Source: Roseovarius tolerans (GTDB lineage Bacteria; Pseudomonadota; Alphaproteobacteria; Rhodobacterales; Rhodobacteraceae). Taken from it: a stretch of DNA of 64,000 bases. The position numbers were made by a program, and so were the translations under genes. Positions 45,652 through 53,913 of the stretch are shown one piece after another. Every line of letters starts with the position of its first letter. Positions within the stretch are counted from its first letter, which is position 1. The notes under the pieces are model-generated. The model ran no database searches and was not told the DNA's origin. It saw nothing but the letters and a program-made list of their open reading frames with translations. The stretch covers positions 62,001-126,000 of the forward strand of contig NZ_FOBO01000007.1 of NCBI RefSeq assembly GCF_900109855.1. The letters are read 5' to 3'.

Positions 45652-48600
45652 CTATTCGAGCTCGATCAGCAAATCCTTGGCGTCGATCTGCCCGCCGGGC
45701 TGGACATGGACGGCCTTCACCACCGCGTCGCGCTCGGCATGAATGCCCGTCTCCATCTTCATCGCCTCGATGGTCAGCAGCAGGTCGCCCGCCCCAACCT
45801 TGGCCCCGGCCTGCGCCGCGACGCTCGCCACCACACCCGGCATCGGCGCGCCGATATGGTTGGGGTTGCCGTTTTCGGCCTTGGGCCGCGTGGCGGTGCT
45901 CGATTTCACCAGACGGTTGGGCACCCGGATCACCCGGGGCTGACCGTTCAGTTCGAAGAACACCTTGACGTCGCCTTCCTCGTTGGTCTCGCCCACGACC
46001 TGCAGACGGATTTCGAGGATCTTGCCCGGGTCGATCTCGACACTGATTTCCTCGCCCGCTTCCATGCCGTAAAAGAACGTACGCGTCGGCAGCGTGCGCA
46101 CCGGGCCATACATCCGGTGGCGGCCCATGTAATCGAGAAACACCTTGGGATACATCAGGTAGCCGTTGAGATCCTCGTTGTCGATCGACTTGCCTTCCAG
46201 CTGCGCCACCACATCCTTGCGCGTGGCCTCAAGATCGACGGGCTCGAGATGCTTGCCGGGGCGCTCGGTATTGGGCTTCTCGTCTTTCAAAACCTTCTTC
46301 ACGATGCTCTCGGGAAAACCGCCCGGAGGCTGGCCAAGATTGCCGCGCATCATGTCGAAAACCGAATCGGGAAACGCCACATCGGTCTTGGGGTTCTCCA
46401 CATCGGCGCGCGTCAGGCCCTGGCTGACCATCATCAGCGCCATGTCGCCCACCACCTTGGAGGACGGCGTGACCTTTACGATATCGCCGAACATCTGGTT
46501 CACATCCGCGTAGGTGCGCGCCACTTCGGGCCACTTTTCCTCCAGCCCGAGGCTGCGCGCCTGCGCCTTGAGATTGGTGAACTGCCCGCCCGGCATCTCG
46601 TGCAGATAGACCTCCGACGCAGGCGCCGCGAGGCCGCTCTCGAACGCCACATATTGCGCGCGCACCGCCTCCCAATAATGCGACATCTCGCGGATACGCT
46701 CGATATTCAGCCCGGTATCCCGCGGCGTGTTGCGCAACGCCTCGACGATGGAGCCCAGGCAAGGCTGCGAGGTGCCGCCCGAAAACGCGTCCATTGCCGC
46801 GTCCACTGCATCGACCCCCGCCTCTGCAGCGGCGAGGATGGCCGCCCCGGCAATGCCCGACGTATCATGCGTGTGGAAATGGACGGGAATGTCCAACTCG
46901 TCCTTCAGCGCCTTCACCAGAACACTGGCCGAGGCCGGTTTCAGCAGCCCAGCCATATCCTTGAGGCCCAGCACATGCGCGCCCGCATCCTGCAACTCGC
47001 GGGCCATGCCGACATAGTATTTCAGGTCATACTTGGCGCGGTCCGCATCGAGGATATCGCCGGTGTAACAGATCGTGCCTTCGCAGATCTTGCCGCTTTC
47101 ATTCACCGCGTCCATCGCGACGCGCATGTTCTCGACCCAGTTGAGGCTGTCGAACACGCGGAACACGTCGACGCCGGTCTCGGCGGCCTGGCGCACGAAT
47201 TCCTGCACCACGTTGTCGGGATAGTTGGTATAGCCCACGCCATTGCTGGCACGCAGCAGCATCTGCGTCAGCACGTTCGGCATCTTGGCGCGCAGATCGC
47301 GCAGGCGCTGCCACGGGCATTCCTGCAGGAATCGGTAGGCCACGTCGAACGTCGCCCCGCCCCAGCATTCGACACTGAAGAGATCGGGCAGGTTGGCGGC
47401 ATAGGCCGGGGCCGCGCGCACCATGTCGATGGACCGCATGCGGGTCGCCAGCAGGGATTGGTGTCCGTCGCGCATGGTGGTGTCGGTCAGCAGCAGCCGC
47501 TCCTGCGCGAGCATCCAGTCGGCGACGGCCTTGGCACCCTTGTCGTCCAGCAGTGTGCGGGTGCCGGGGGCGGGTTCGCCCTGTAGCGCGGGTGGGCGCG
47601 GCAGCTTTACGTCCGCCGGTTTCGCACGGCCCGTCGTCTCGGGATGCCCGTTCACCGTGATATCGGCAATATAGGTCAGTACCTTGGTGCCCCGGTCGCG
47701 CCGCTTGGAGAACTTGAAAAGATCCGGCGTCGTGTCGATGAACTTGGTGGTGTATTCGTTGTTCAGGAACGTCGGGTGCTTCAGCAGGTTCTCGACAAAG
47801 GCGATGTTGGTGCTCACCCCGCGAATGCGGAACTCGCGCAGGGCGCGGTCCATCCGGGCGATGGCGGCCTCGGGGGTGGGGGCCCATGCGGTGACCTTGG
47901 TCAGCAGGCTGTCATAATAGCGGGTGATCACGCCGCCCGAATAGGCGGTGCCGCCGTCAAGCCGGATGCCCATGCCCGTGGCGCTGCGATAGGCGGTGAT
48001 ACGGCCGTAATCGGGGATGAAATTGTTGAGCGGATCCTCGGTGGTGATCCGGGTCTGCAGCGCATGCCCATTCAGTGTGATGTCGTATTGCGACGCCTTG
48101 CCGGTGGCCTCGGTCAGGGTCTTGCCCTCGGCGATCTTGATCTGCGCCTGCACGATGTCGATGCCGGTGACCTCTTCGGTCACGGTATGCTCGACCTGCA
48201 CGCGCGGATTGACCTCGATGAAATAGAATGCGCCGGTGTCCATATCCATCAGGAACTCGACCGTGCCCGCGCATTCGTAATCGACATGCTTGCAGATACG
48301 ATGGCCCAGCTGGCAGATTTCCTCGCGCTGTGCCTCGCTCAGATAGGGGGCAGGGGCGCGCTCAACGACCTTCTGATTGCGCCGCTGCACCGAGCAATCC
48401 CGCTCATAGAGGTGATACATATTGCCATGCTTGTCGCCGAGGATCTGCACCTCGACGTGGCGCGCGCGCAGGATCATCTTCTCCAGATAGCCCTCGCCAT
48501 TGCCAAAGGCCGCTTCGGCCTCGCGTCGCCCCTCCAGCACCTTCTCCTCAAGCTCGTCCTCGGAGTTGATCGGGCGCATGCCGCGCCCGCCGCCGCCCCA

Positions 48601-49089
48601 GGACGCCTTGAGCATCAGCGGATAGCCGACCTCACGCGCCTCCTTGCGGATCGCCTTCATATCCTCGCCCAGCACCTCGGTCGCGGGAATGACTGGCACC
48701 CCCGCCTCGACGGCCACGCGCCGCGCGCTCGCCTTGTCGCCAAGCGCGCGCATGGTCTCCGCCTTGGGACCGATGAAGGTGATGCCAGCCGCGTCGCAGG
48801 CATCGACGAAATCGGGGTTCTCGGACAGCAGGCCGTAACCGGGATGGATCGCGTCGGCCCCGCATTCACGGGCCACGCGGATGATCTCCTCGATCGAGAG
48901 ATAGGCCGCGACCGGCCCCATCCCCTCGCCGATGCGATACGCCTCGTCGGCTTTGAACCGGTGCAGGCTCAGCTTGTCCTCGTCGGCAAAGACCGCGACG
49001 GTGCGTTTGCCCAGCTCATTGGCGGCGCGCATTATGCGGATGGCGATCTCGCCCCGGTTGGCGATCAGGATTTTCTTGAAGTCGGCCAT
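45652..49089 (-). CDS. pyc: Pyruvate carboxylase
   Basis: The protein has 1145 residues from MADFKKILIANRGEIAIR. Order: biotin carboxylase (1-450; GGGGRGMR, FIEVNPRVQVEHTVTEE), carboxyltransferase (about 530-800; TTMRDGHQSL, HTHDTSG metal/active region), PC tetramerisation domain, and a C-terminal biotinyl domain with the biotinylated K1111 in EAMKMETG. All in one chain, as in the alpha4 enzyme. It makes oxaloacetate from pyruvate and bicarbonate to refill the TCA cycle. An upstream in-frame start at 49230 is not supported. Confidence 0.96.
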   Translation of the reverse strand: MADFKKILIANRGEIAIRIMRAANELGKRTVAVFADEDKLSLHRFKADEAYRIGEGMGPVAAYLSIEEIIRVARECGADAIHPGYGLLSENPDFVDACDAAGITFIGPKAETMRALGDKASARRVAVEAGVPVIPATEVLGEDMKAIRKEAREVGYPLMLKASWGGGGRGMRPINSEDELEEKVLEGRREAEAAFGNGEGYLEKMILRARHVEVQILGDKHGNMYHLYERDCSVQRRNQKVVERAPAPYLSEAQREEICQLGHRICKHVDYECAGTVEFLMDMDTGAFYFIEVNPRVQVEHTVTEEVTGIDIVQAQIKIAEGKTLTEATGKASQYDITLNGHALQTRITTEDPLNNFIPDYGRITAYRSATGMGIRLDGGTAYSGGVITRYYDSLLTKVTAWAPTPEAAIARMDRALREFRIRGVSTNIAFVENLLKHPTFLNNEYTTKFIDTTPDLFKFSKRRDRGTKVLTYIADITVNGHPETTGRAKPADVKLPRPPALQGEPAPGTRTLLDDKGAKAVADWMLAQERLLLTDTTMRDGHQSLLATRMRSIDMVRAAPAYAANLPDLFSVECWGGATFDVAYRFLQECPWQRLRDLRAKMPNVLTQMLLRASNGVGYTNYPDNVVQEFVRQAAETGVDVFRVFDSLNWVENMRVAMDAVNESGKICEGTICYTGDILDADRAKYDLKYYVGMARELQDAGAHVLGLKDMAGLLKPASASVLVKALKDELDIPVHFHTHDTSGIAGAAILAAAEAGVDAVDAAMDAFSGGTSQPCLGSIVEALRNTPRDTGLNIERIREMSHYWEAVRAQYVAFESGLAAPASEVYLHEMPGGQFTNLKAQARSLGLEEKWPEVARTYADVNQMFGDIVKVTPSSKVVGDMALMMVSQGLTRADVENPKTDVAFPDSVFDMMRGNLGQPPGGFPESIVKKVLKDEKPNTERPGKHLEPVDLEATRKDVVAQLEGKSIDNEDLNGYLMYPKVFLDYMGRHRMYGPVRTLPTRTFFYGMEAGEEISVEIDPGKILEIRLQVVGETNEEGDVKVFFELNGQPRVIRVPNRLVKSSTATRPKAENGNPNHIGAPMPGVVASVAAQAGAKVGAGDLLLTIEAMKMETGIHAERDAVVKAVHVQPGGQIDAKDLLIELE

Positions 49090-49272
49090 GGCCTTTACCC
49101 CCGGTTGGTCACGTCTTGGGCCACCCGCGGCGATGCCGCGCTGCGGCGCTATGACCTTGTAAGATTTGTGAAAGCTTTGCGCAATCCGCCATTCTCGGTA
49201 TTCGCCGGGTGGGGGAATTTCCTGTCCCAAAGGGTGGGCGCCCCTACCCGGCAGGGCTAGGGGCGCAGGCGG

Positions 49273-49716
49273 TCACTTGCCGGATTTCTTCTTTTTCTTC
49301 GCCTTGCCCTTGGCCTCCTTGCCGGATTTTTTCTTGGACTTGCCAGAGGACTTGTCGTCCTTCTTGCTTTTTTTCTTGTCGTCCTTCTTCTTGGACGTCT
49401 TCTTCGCGTCGGCCTTCTTGTCTTTGGCCTTCGCGTCGGCCTTTTTCGACGTCTTCTTCTTGGCAGCCTTCTTCTTCGCGGCTTTCTTGCCGCTTGCCTC
49501 GGGCTTGGCCTCGGCGTTGGTGGCTGCCGCCGGGGCCTTGTCAAGTGCGGCGGCGGCGTCGATGAACCCCTGCGCGCGGGCCGGCGAGATGCCGCGCACC
49601 TGCGTCAGCGCCGACGGGTCGGCGCGCGCCAGCAGTTCGGGGCTGGTGATGCCAAGAGCTTCGATCGCCTTGGCAAGGGCGGGCCCGATCCCGCGAATAT
49701 CTGTCAGTGAGGACAC
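49273..49716 (-). CDS. Helix-hairpin-helix protein with lysine-rich, histone H1-like tail
   Basis: The protein has 147 residues. Residues 1-57 hold two HhH-type units (LTDIRGIGPALAKAIEALG; ALTQVRGISPARAQGFID). Residues 75-147 are almost only Lys, Ala, Ser and Asp/Glu in KK- and KKAAKKK-type repeats. This is a non-specific DNA-binding build, similar in style to bacterial H1-like or HU-tail proteins. It follows two other small basic or DNA-binding-type genes on the same strand. Function inferred only. Confidence 0.75.
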   Translation of the reverse strand: MSSLTDIRGIGPALAKAIEALGITSPELLARADPSALTQVRGISPARAQGFIDAAAALDKAPAAATNAEAKPEASGKKAAKKKAAKKKTSKKADAKAKDKKADAKKTSKKKDDKKKSKKDDKSSGKSKKKSGKEAKGKAKKKKKSGK

Positions 49717-49788
49717 AGCAGTCTCCTGTCTCTGAGGAAAATGAGAAATAGCGGGTGCACCGAAGGCGCCCGCCGCGTGATGGCACGG

Positions 49789-49908
49789 TCAGGCCGCTTT
49801 CTTGAGCGCCTTGCGCGCCGACTTCAGCTTGGATTTCTGCCGCGACACCTTGGCTTCGCGCTGCTTCACTTCTTTTTTGAGCTCTTTGATTTTCGCTTTT
49901 TTGGCCAT
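49789..49908 (-). CDS. Very small basic coiled-coil peptide
   Basis: A 39-residue frame, ATG 49908 to TGA 49789: MAKKAKIKELKKEVKQREAK followed by a further K/R-rich helix ending LKKAA. More than a third of residues are Lys/Arg and the heptad-like pattern suggests a single long helix. Its start overlaps the end of the upstream ribbon-helix-helix gene by 43 bp in another frame, and AAAGGAG lies about 10 nt before the ATG. Probably real; role unknown. Confidence 0.55.
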   Translation of the reverse strand: MAKKAKIKELKKEVKQREAKVSRQKSKLKSARKALKKAA

Positions 49909-50129
49909 GGCTTTGGCTCCTTTTCAGTGATGTCCTGTGCCGCACCGCTCTCGTCGGGGGCACCTTGATGCGACAGGGTGAAATCCCGGATGAAACGCCG
50001 GATCTCGCGCGCGGCACTGGTATCGAGCGTCTCGCACAGATCGACAAAGGCATCGCGATCCGCCTTGCTGATGCGAATGATCAACTGGCTGTCCTTGCGA
50101 TCCGGTTTCTTGCGTCCGTCTGCGGGCAT
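49866..50129 (-). CDS. Ribbon-helix-helix-like protein with basic C-terminus
   Basis: The protein has 87 residues from MPADGRKKPD. The segment QLIIRISKADRDAFVDLCET, followed by SAAREIRRFIRDF, fits a ribbon-helix-helix DNA-binding fold, and the end is KKRKSKSSKKK. It could be a nucleoid-type or regulatory protein. The upstream region at 50150-50230 is strikingly A+T-rich and likely holds its promoter. It is the first of three small genes ending with the HhH/lysine-tail protein. Confidence 0.6.
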   Translation of the reverse strand: MPADGRKKPDRKDSQLIIRISKADRDAFVDLCETLDTSAAREIRRFIRDFTLSHQGAPDESGAAQDITEKEPKPWPKKRKSKSSKKK

Positions 50130-50233
50130 CCGTCTGTCTCCTGTCGGCTGACATGATGACACAATGCATATACTTTGTATATACATTGTAATACATCTAC
50201 ATAACCCGTTTAATTAGAGCATTAAATACCCGC

Positions 50234-51382
50234 TCAGGATGACCCGATCAGGCGAGAGGGCGCGTCTGCAACCCGGTGCAACCCCAGCTGCCCCATATTG
50301 GCCTTCAGATCATCGCGCAGGATATCGGCCAGATGCGCCGGGCCTCCGACCCCGAGCGCCCCAAGCGCCATGTGCCACGCCCGCCCCATCATCACGAAAT
50401 CCGCCCCGAGCGCCATCGCCCGCAGGATATCAAGCCCCCCCTCGATCCCGCCATCCATGATCACCGGCAGCGTGGTCGCCGCGCGCACCTCGGGCAACGC
50501 CTCGATCGTGGCTGGGGCGGCGTCGAACTGTCTCCCTGCGTGGTTCGACACCCAGATCGCATCGGCCCCGGCTTTCTCCAGCGCCGCCGCATCGTCGCCG
50601 CGCAGCACGCCCTTGACCACCAGCGGCCCGTCCCACGCGTCGCGCAGCCAGCGCAGATACTCCCAGTCCGGCGAGGTGCGCAGCAGGTAGCCCGCGTGCT
50701 TGTTCGACGGCAGCCCCTTGGTCTGCCCGGCATAATCGTCGATCAGCCGCATCCGCGGCATGCCCATCCGAGCCATGCCGCTCGCCCAGGCCGGGCAACG
50801 CGCCACCTGCGCCATCAACCGGGGCGTCAGGCGCGGCGGCTGCGTCAGGCCCGACCGCACCTGCCGTTCGCGCCGCGACCCCACCGGCACATCCACCGTC
50901 AGCACCAGCACCCCGAACCCGGCGTTGCGCGCGCGCGCCAGCATGTCGCGGCGAATCTCCGGATCGCGCGGCGGATAAAGCTGAAACCAGCCGCGCCCCT
51001 CCAGATGCGGGCCGACAGCCTCGGGCGTCTGGCTTGCTACGGTCGACAGCGTATAGGGCACCCCCTCCGCCGTCGCCGCCCGCGCCAGATGCCGCTCCGC
51101 ATCCGGCCAGATCAGCCCCGACATGCCCACCGGCGCAATCCCCACCGGCAGGGCATAGTCCTCGCCCAGCAGGCGCGTGCTCAGGTCCGGCGCGATCTCG
51201 CCATGCAGGATCGACGGGCTCAATCGCACCTGATCCAGCATCGCCCGGTTGCGCGCCTTGGTGGCCTCCACCCCGGTGCCGCTGTCGAGATACTCCCACA
51301 CGAAACGCGGGATACGAGTGCGCGCACGGGCGCGCAGGTCACTCAGGGCGGGGTATTGTGCGTGCAGGTCCATGCCCCGCAT
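50234..51382 (-). CDS. FMN-dependent alpha-hydroxy-acid oxidase/dehydrogenase (LldD type)
   Basis: The protein has 382 residues. FMN and substrate motifs are WFQLYPPRD, VVKGVL (K), SNHAGRQFD with the catalytic His, and DGGIEGGLDILRA. The usual loop is SNHGGRQ(L/F)D; here the first Gly after His is Ala, an uncommon change close to the active site. It should oxidise L-lactate or a related 2-hydroxy acid. A second ATG at 51373 is an equally possible start. Confidence 0.87.
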   Translation of the reverse strand: MRGMDLHAQYPALSDLRARARTRIPRFVWEYLDSGTGVEATKARNRAMLDQVRLSPSILHGEIAPDLSTRLLGEDYALPVGIAPVGMSGLIWPDAERHLARAATAEGVPYTLSTVASQTPEAVGPHLEGRGWFQLYPPRDPEIRRDMLARARNAGFGVLVLTVDVPVGSRRERQVRSGLTQPPRLTPRLMAQVARCPAWASGMARMGMPRMRLIDDYAGQTKGLPSNKHAGYLLRTSPDWEYLRWLRDAWDGPLVVKGVLRGDDAAALEKAGADAIWVSNHAGRQFDAAPATIEALPEVRAATTLPVIMDGGIEGGLDILRAMALGADFVMMGRAWHMALGALGVGGPAHLADILRDDLKANMGQLGLHRVADAPSRLIGSS

Positions 51383-51482
51383 TTGCGCGGGTTTTCAGGG
51401 GCTTGTCCAGTGCCACGACAGGCGCGGAACAATCCCCGAACATCTCTTTATCTCCGACACGCCCCGCGCTATTGTCTCGGCT

Positions 51483-53819
51483 ATGAGCACATTCGACGAA
51501 TCCGACGCCTTTGAAGGCGCCAGCCTCGCCGCCCGCGCCATGGCCGCGCGGCCCGCGCCCTATCTCGATGATCTGAACCCCGAGCAACGTCGCGCCGCCG
51601 AGACGCTCGACGGCCCCGTCCTGATGCTCGCAGGCGCGGGCACCGGCAAGACCAAGGCGCTGACCACGCGCATCGTGCACCTTCTGAATACCGGCCGCGC
51701 GCACCCCAACGAAATCCTCGCCGTGACCTTCACCAACAAGGCCGCGCGCGAGATGAAAGAACGCGTCGGCCGCCTGATGGGCGAGCGGGTCGAGGGCATG
51801 CCATGGCTCGGCACCTTTCACTCGATCTGCGTCAAGCTCCTGCGGCGTCACGCCGAACTCGTTGATCTCAAATCGAATTTCACCATACTCGATACCGATG
51901 ACCAACTGCGCCTGCTGAAACAACTGGTGCGGGCCGCAGACATAGACGACAAACGCTGGCCCGCCCGGATGCTCGCCGGGATCATCGACCAGTGGAAGAA
52001 CCGCGCCTGGACCCCCGACAACCTGCCCGCCGGCGAGGCCTCGGCCTATGACGGCAAGGGCCCCGCGCTCTACCGCCACTACCAGACCCGGCTCAGGGAG
52101 CTGAACGCCGTCGATTTCGGCGACCTGCTGCTGCATGTGGTGACGATTTTCCAGAAACACGACGACGTGCTCGCTCAATATCAGCGCTGGTTCAAATACA
52201 TCCTCGTGGACGAATATCAGGATACCAACGTCGCGCAATATCTCTGGCTGCGCCTGCTCGCGGGCGGCCATCGCAACATCTGCTGCGTCGGTGACGATGA
52301 CCAGTCGATCTATGGCTGGCGCGGCGCCGAGGTGGGCAATATCCTTCGGTTCGAAAAGGATTTTCCCGGCGCGGCGGTGATCCGGCTGGAACAGAATTAC
52401 CGCTCAACGCCGCATATCCTCGCCGCCGCTGGTGGCGTGATCGCGGGCAATCGCGACCGGCTGGGCAAGGAATTGTGGACGCAAGCCGAGGCGGGCGAAA
52501 AGGTCCGCCTGATCGGCCATTGGGACGGCGAGGAAGAGGCGCGATGGATCGGCGAAGAGGTCGAGTCGATGCACCGCGGCACACGCGGCATGCGCGCCTT
52601 CGGTCTCGATGACATGGCCATCCTCGTGCGCGCCTCACACCAGATGCGCGCCTTCGAGGACCGGTTCCTCACCATCGGCCTGCCCTACCGCGTCATCGGC
52701 GGCCCGCGCTTTTACGAGCGGATGGAGATCCGCGACGCGATGGCCTATTTCCGCCTCGTCACCTCGCCCGCCGATGATCTCGCGTTCGAGCGGATCGTCA
52801 ACACCCCCAAACGCGGCCTCGGGGACAAGGCGCAGCAGACCATTCAGCGCATCGCCCGCGACAATGGCGTCTCGCTGGTCGATGGTGCGGCGCTGGCGCT
52901 CGAGCAGGGCGCGATCAAGGGCAAGGGCGCGGCGGCCCTGCGCGACCTGATCGTGGGCCTCGCCCGCTGGGGCCGCATGACCGGCGATGACGACCTTACC
53001 CATATGGAACTGGCCGAGATCATCCTCGATGAGAGCGGCTACACCACCATGTGGCAGAACGACAAGACGCCCGAGGCGCCGGGGCGGCTGGAAAACCTCA
53101 AGGAACTCGTCAAGGCGCTGGAAGGCTTCGAGAACCTGCAAGGCTTTCTCGAACATGTCAGCCTGATCATGGACAATGAAACCGAAGAGGCGGGCGAGAA
53201 GATCACCCTGATGACGCTTCACGCCGCCAAGGGGCTGGAGTTTCCCGTCATCTTCCTGCCGGGCTGGGAGGACGGGCTATTTCCCTCGCAACGCTCGATG
53301 GACGAAAGCGGCACGCGTGGCCTCGAGGAAGAACGGCGGCTGGCCTATGTCGGCATCACCCGCGCCGAGGAGGTCTGCACCATCTCCTTTGCCGGAAACC
53401 GGCGGGTATATGGCCAGTGGCAATCGCAGATGCCTTCGCGCTTCATTGATGAGCTGCCCGAGGCGCATGTCGAGGTGCTCACCCCCCCCGGCCTCTACGG
53501 CGGCAATTACGGCGCGGCGGCGAGCGGGATCGAGACCCGCGCGGCGCAGGCCAATGTCTACAACTCTCCCGGCTGGCGCCGCCTGCAATCGCGCAGCGGC
53601 GCGCGTCCCATGAGTCAGCCGACCGAGGCCCGCTCCCCGGTGATCGACGCACAGGCGCTCAGCTCACATACCGTGGGCGAGCGTGTCTTTCATCAGAAAT
53701 TCGGCTACGGGGCCATTCTCGGCATCGAAGGCGACAAGCTGGAAATCGAGTTCGAGAAGGCAGGCATCAAGAAGGTGGTCGCCCGCTTCATCACAGGGGC
53801 CGACGACGTGCCGTTCTGA
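51483..53819 (+). CDS. uvrD: ATP-dependent DNA helicase UvrD/PcrA type
   Basis: The protein has 778 residues from MSTFDESDAF. SF1A motifs: Walker A AGAGTGKT (50-57), VDEYQDTN, GDDDQSIYGWRGAE, QNYRSTPHIL, TLHAAKGLEF and EERRLAYVGITRAEE. The C-terminal tail (SSHTVGERVFHQKFGYGAI...) is the PcrA/UvrD Tudor-like RNAP-binding domain. It unwinds DNA 3'-5' in excision and mismatch repair. It is divergent from the hydroxyacid oxidase gene. Confidence 0.95.
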   Translation: MSTFDESDAFEGASLAARAMAARPAPYLDDLNPEQRRAAETLDGPVLMLAGAGTGKTKALTTRIVHLLNTGRAHPNEILAVTFTNKAAREMKERVGRLMGERVEGMPWLGTFHSICVKLLRRHAELVDLKSNFTILDTDDQLRLLKQLVRAADIDDKRWPARMLAGIIDQWKNRAWTPDNLPAGEASAYDGKGPALYRHYQTRLRELNAVDFGDLLLHVVTIFQKHDDVLAQYQRWFKYILVDEYQDTNVAQYLWLRLLAGGHRNICCVGDDDQSIYGWRGAEVGNILRFEKDFPGAAVIRLEQNYRSTPHILAAAGGVIAGNRDRLGKELWTQAEAGEKVRLIGHWDGEEEARWIGEEVESMHRGTRGMRAFGLDDMAILVRASHQMRAFEDRFLTIGLPYRVIGGPRFYERMEIRDAMAYFRLVTSPADDLAFERIVNTPKRGLGDKAQQTIQRIARDNGVSLVDGAALALEQGAIKGKGAAALRDLIVGLARWGRMTGDDDLTHMELAEIILDESGYTTMWQNDKTPEAPGRLENLKELVKALEGFENLQGFLEHVSLIMDNETEEAGEKITLMTLHAAKGLEFPVIFLPGWEDGLFPSQRSMDESGTRGLEEERRLAYVGITRAEEVCTISFAGNRRVYGQWQSQMPSRFIDELPEAHVEVLTPPGLYGGNYGAAASGIETRAAQANVYNSPGWRRLQSRSGARPMSQPTEARSPVIDAQALSSHTVGERVFHQKFGYGAILGIEGDKLEIEFEKAGIKKVVARFITGADDVPF

Positions 53820-53841
53820 GTGGTCCAAACGTTCGGACCAT

Positions 53842-53896
53842 GGATATTTTTGGCAAGATGAAGCCGTATAAACCCTTCATCTTGCCTTAAATATCC
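53842..53896. terminator. Bidirectional hairpin between uvrD and valS
   Basis: GGATATTT..GGCAAGATGAA (from 53842) pairs with TTCATCTTGCC..AAATATCC (to 53896), an almost continuous 19-bp stem broken by a small internal bulge. Being symmetrical, with A/T-rich ends, it can serve both convergent genes. Each arm also resembles the GAGTATTT..GCCA.AA.GAA motif of 27815 and 58198. A second small hairpin (TGGTCC/GGACCA) lies at 53821-53840. Confidence 0.75.
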
Positions 53897-53913
53897 CCAC
53901 CGGAGGTGTCCTG

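Noticed and set aside
45706..47586. Long open frame antisense to pyc (626 codons) and similar ones opposite mutL, valS and the peroxiredoxin region
   Set aside because: High-G+C codon bias opens the antisense frame; composition is His/Arg/Gly-rich and no motif appears.
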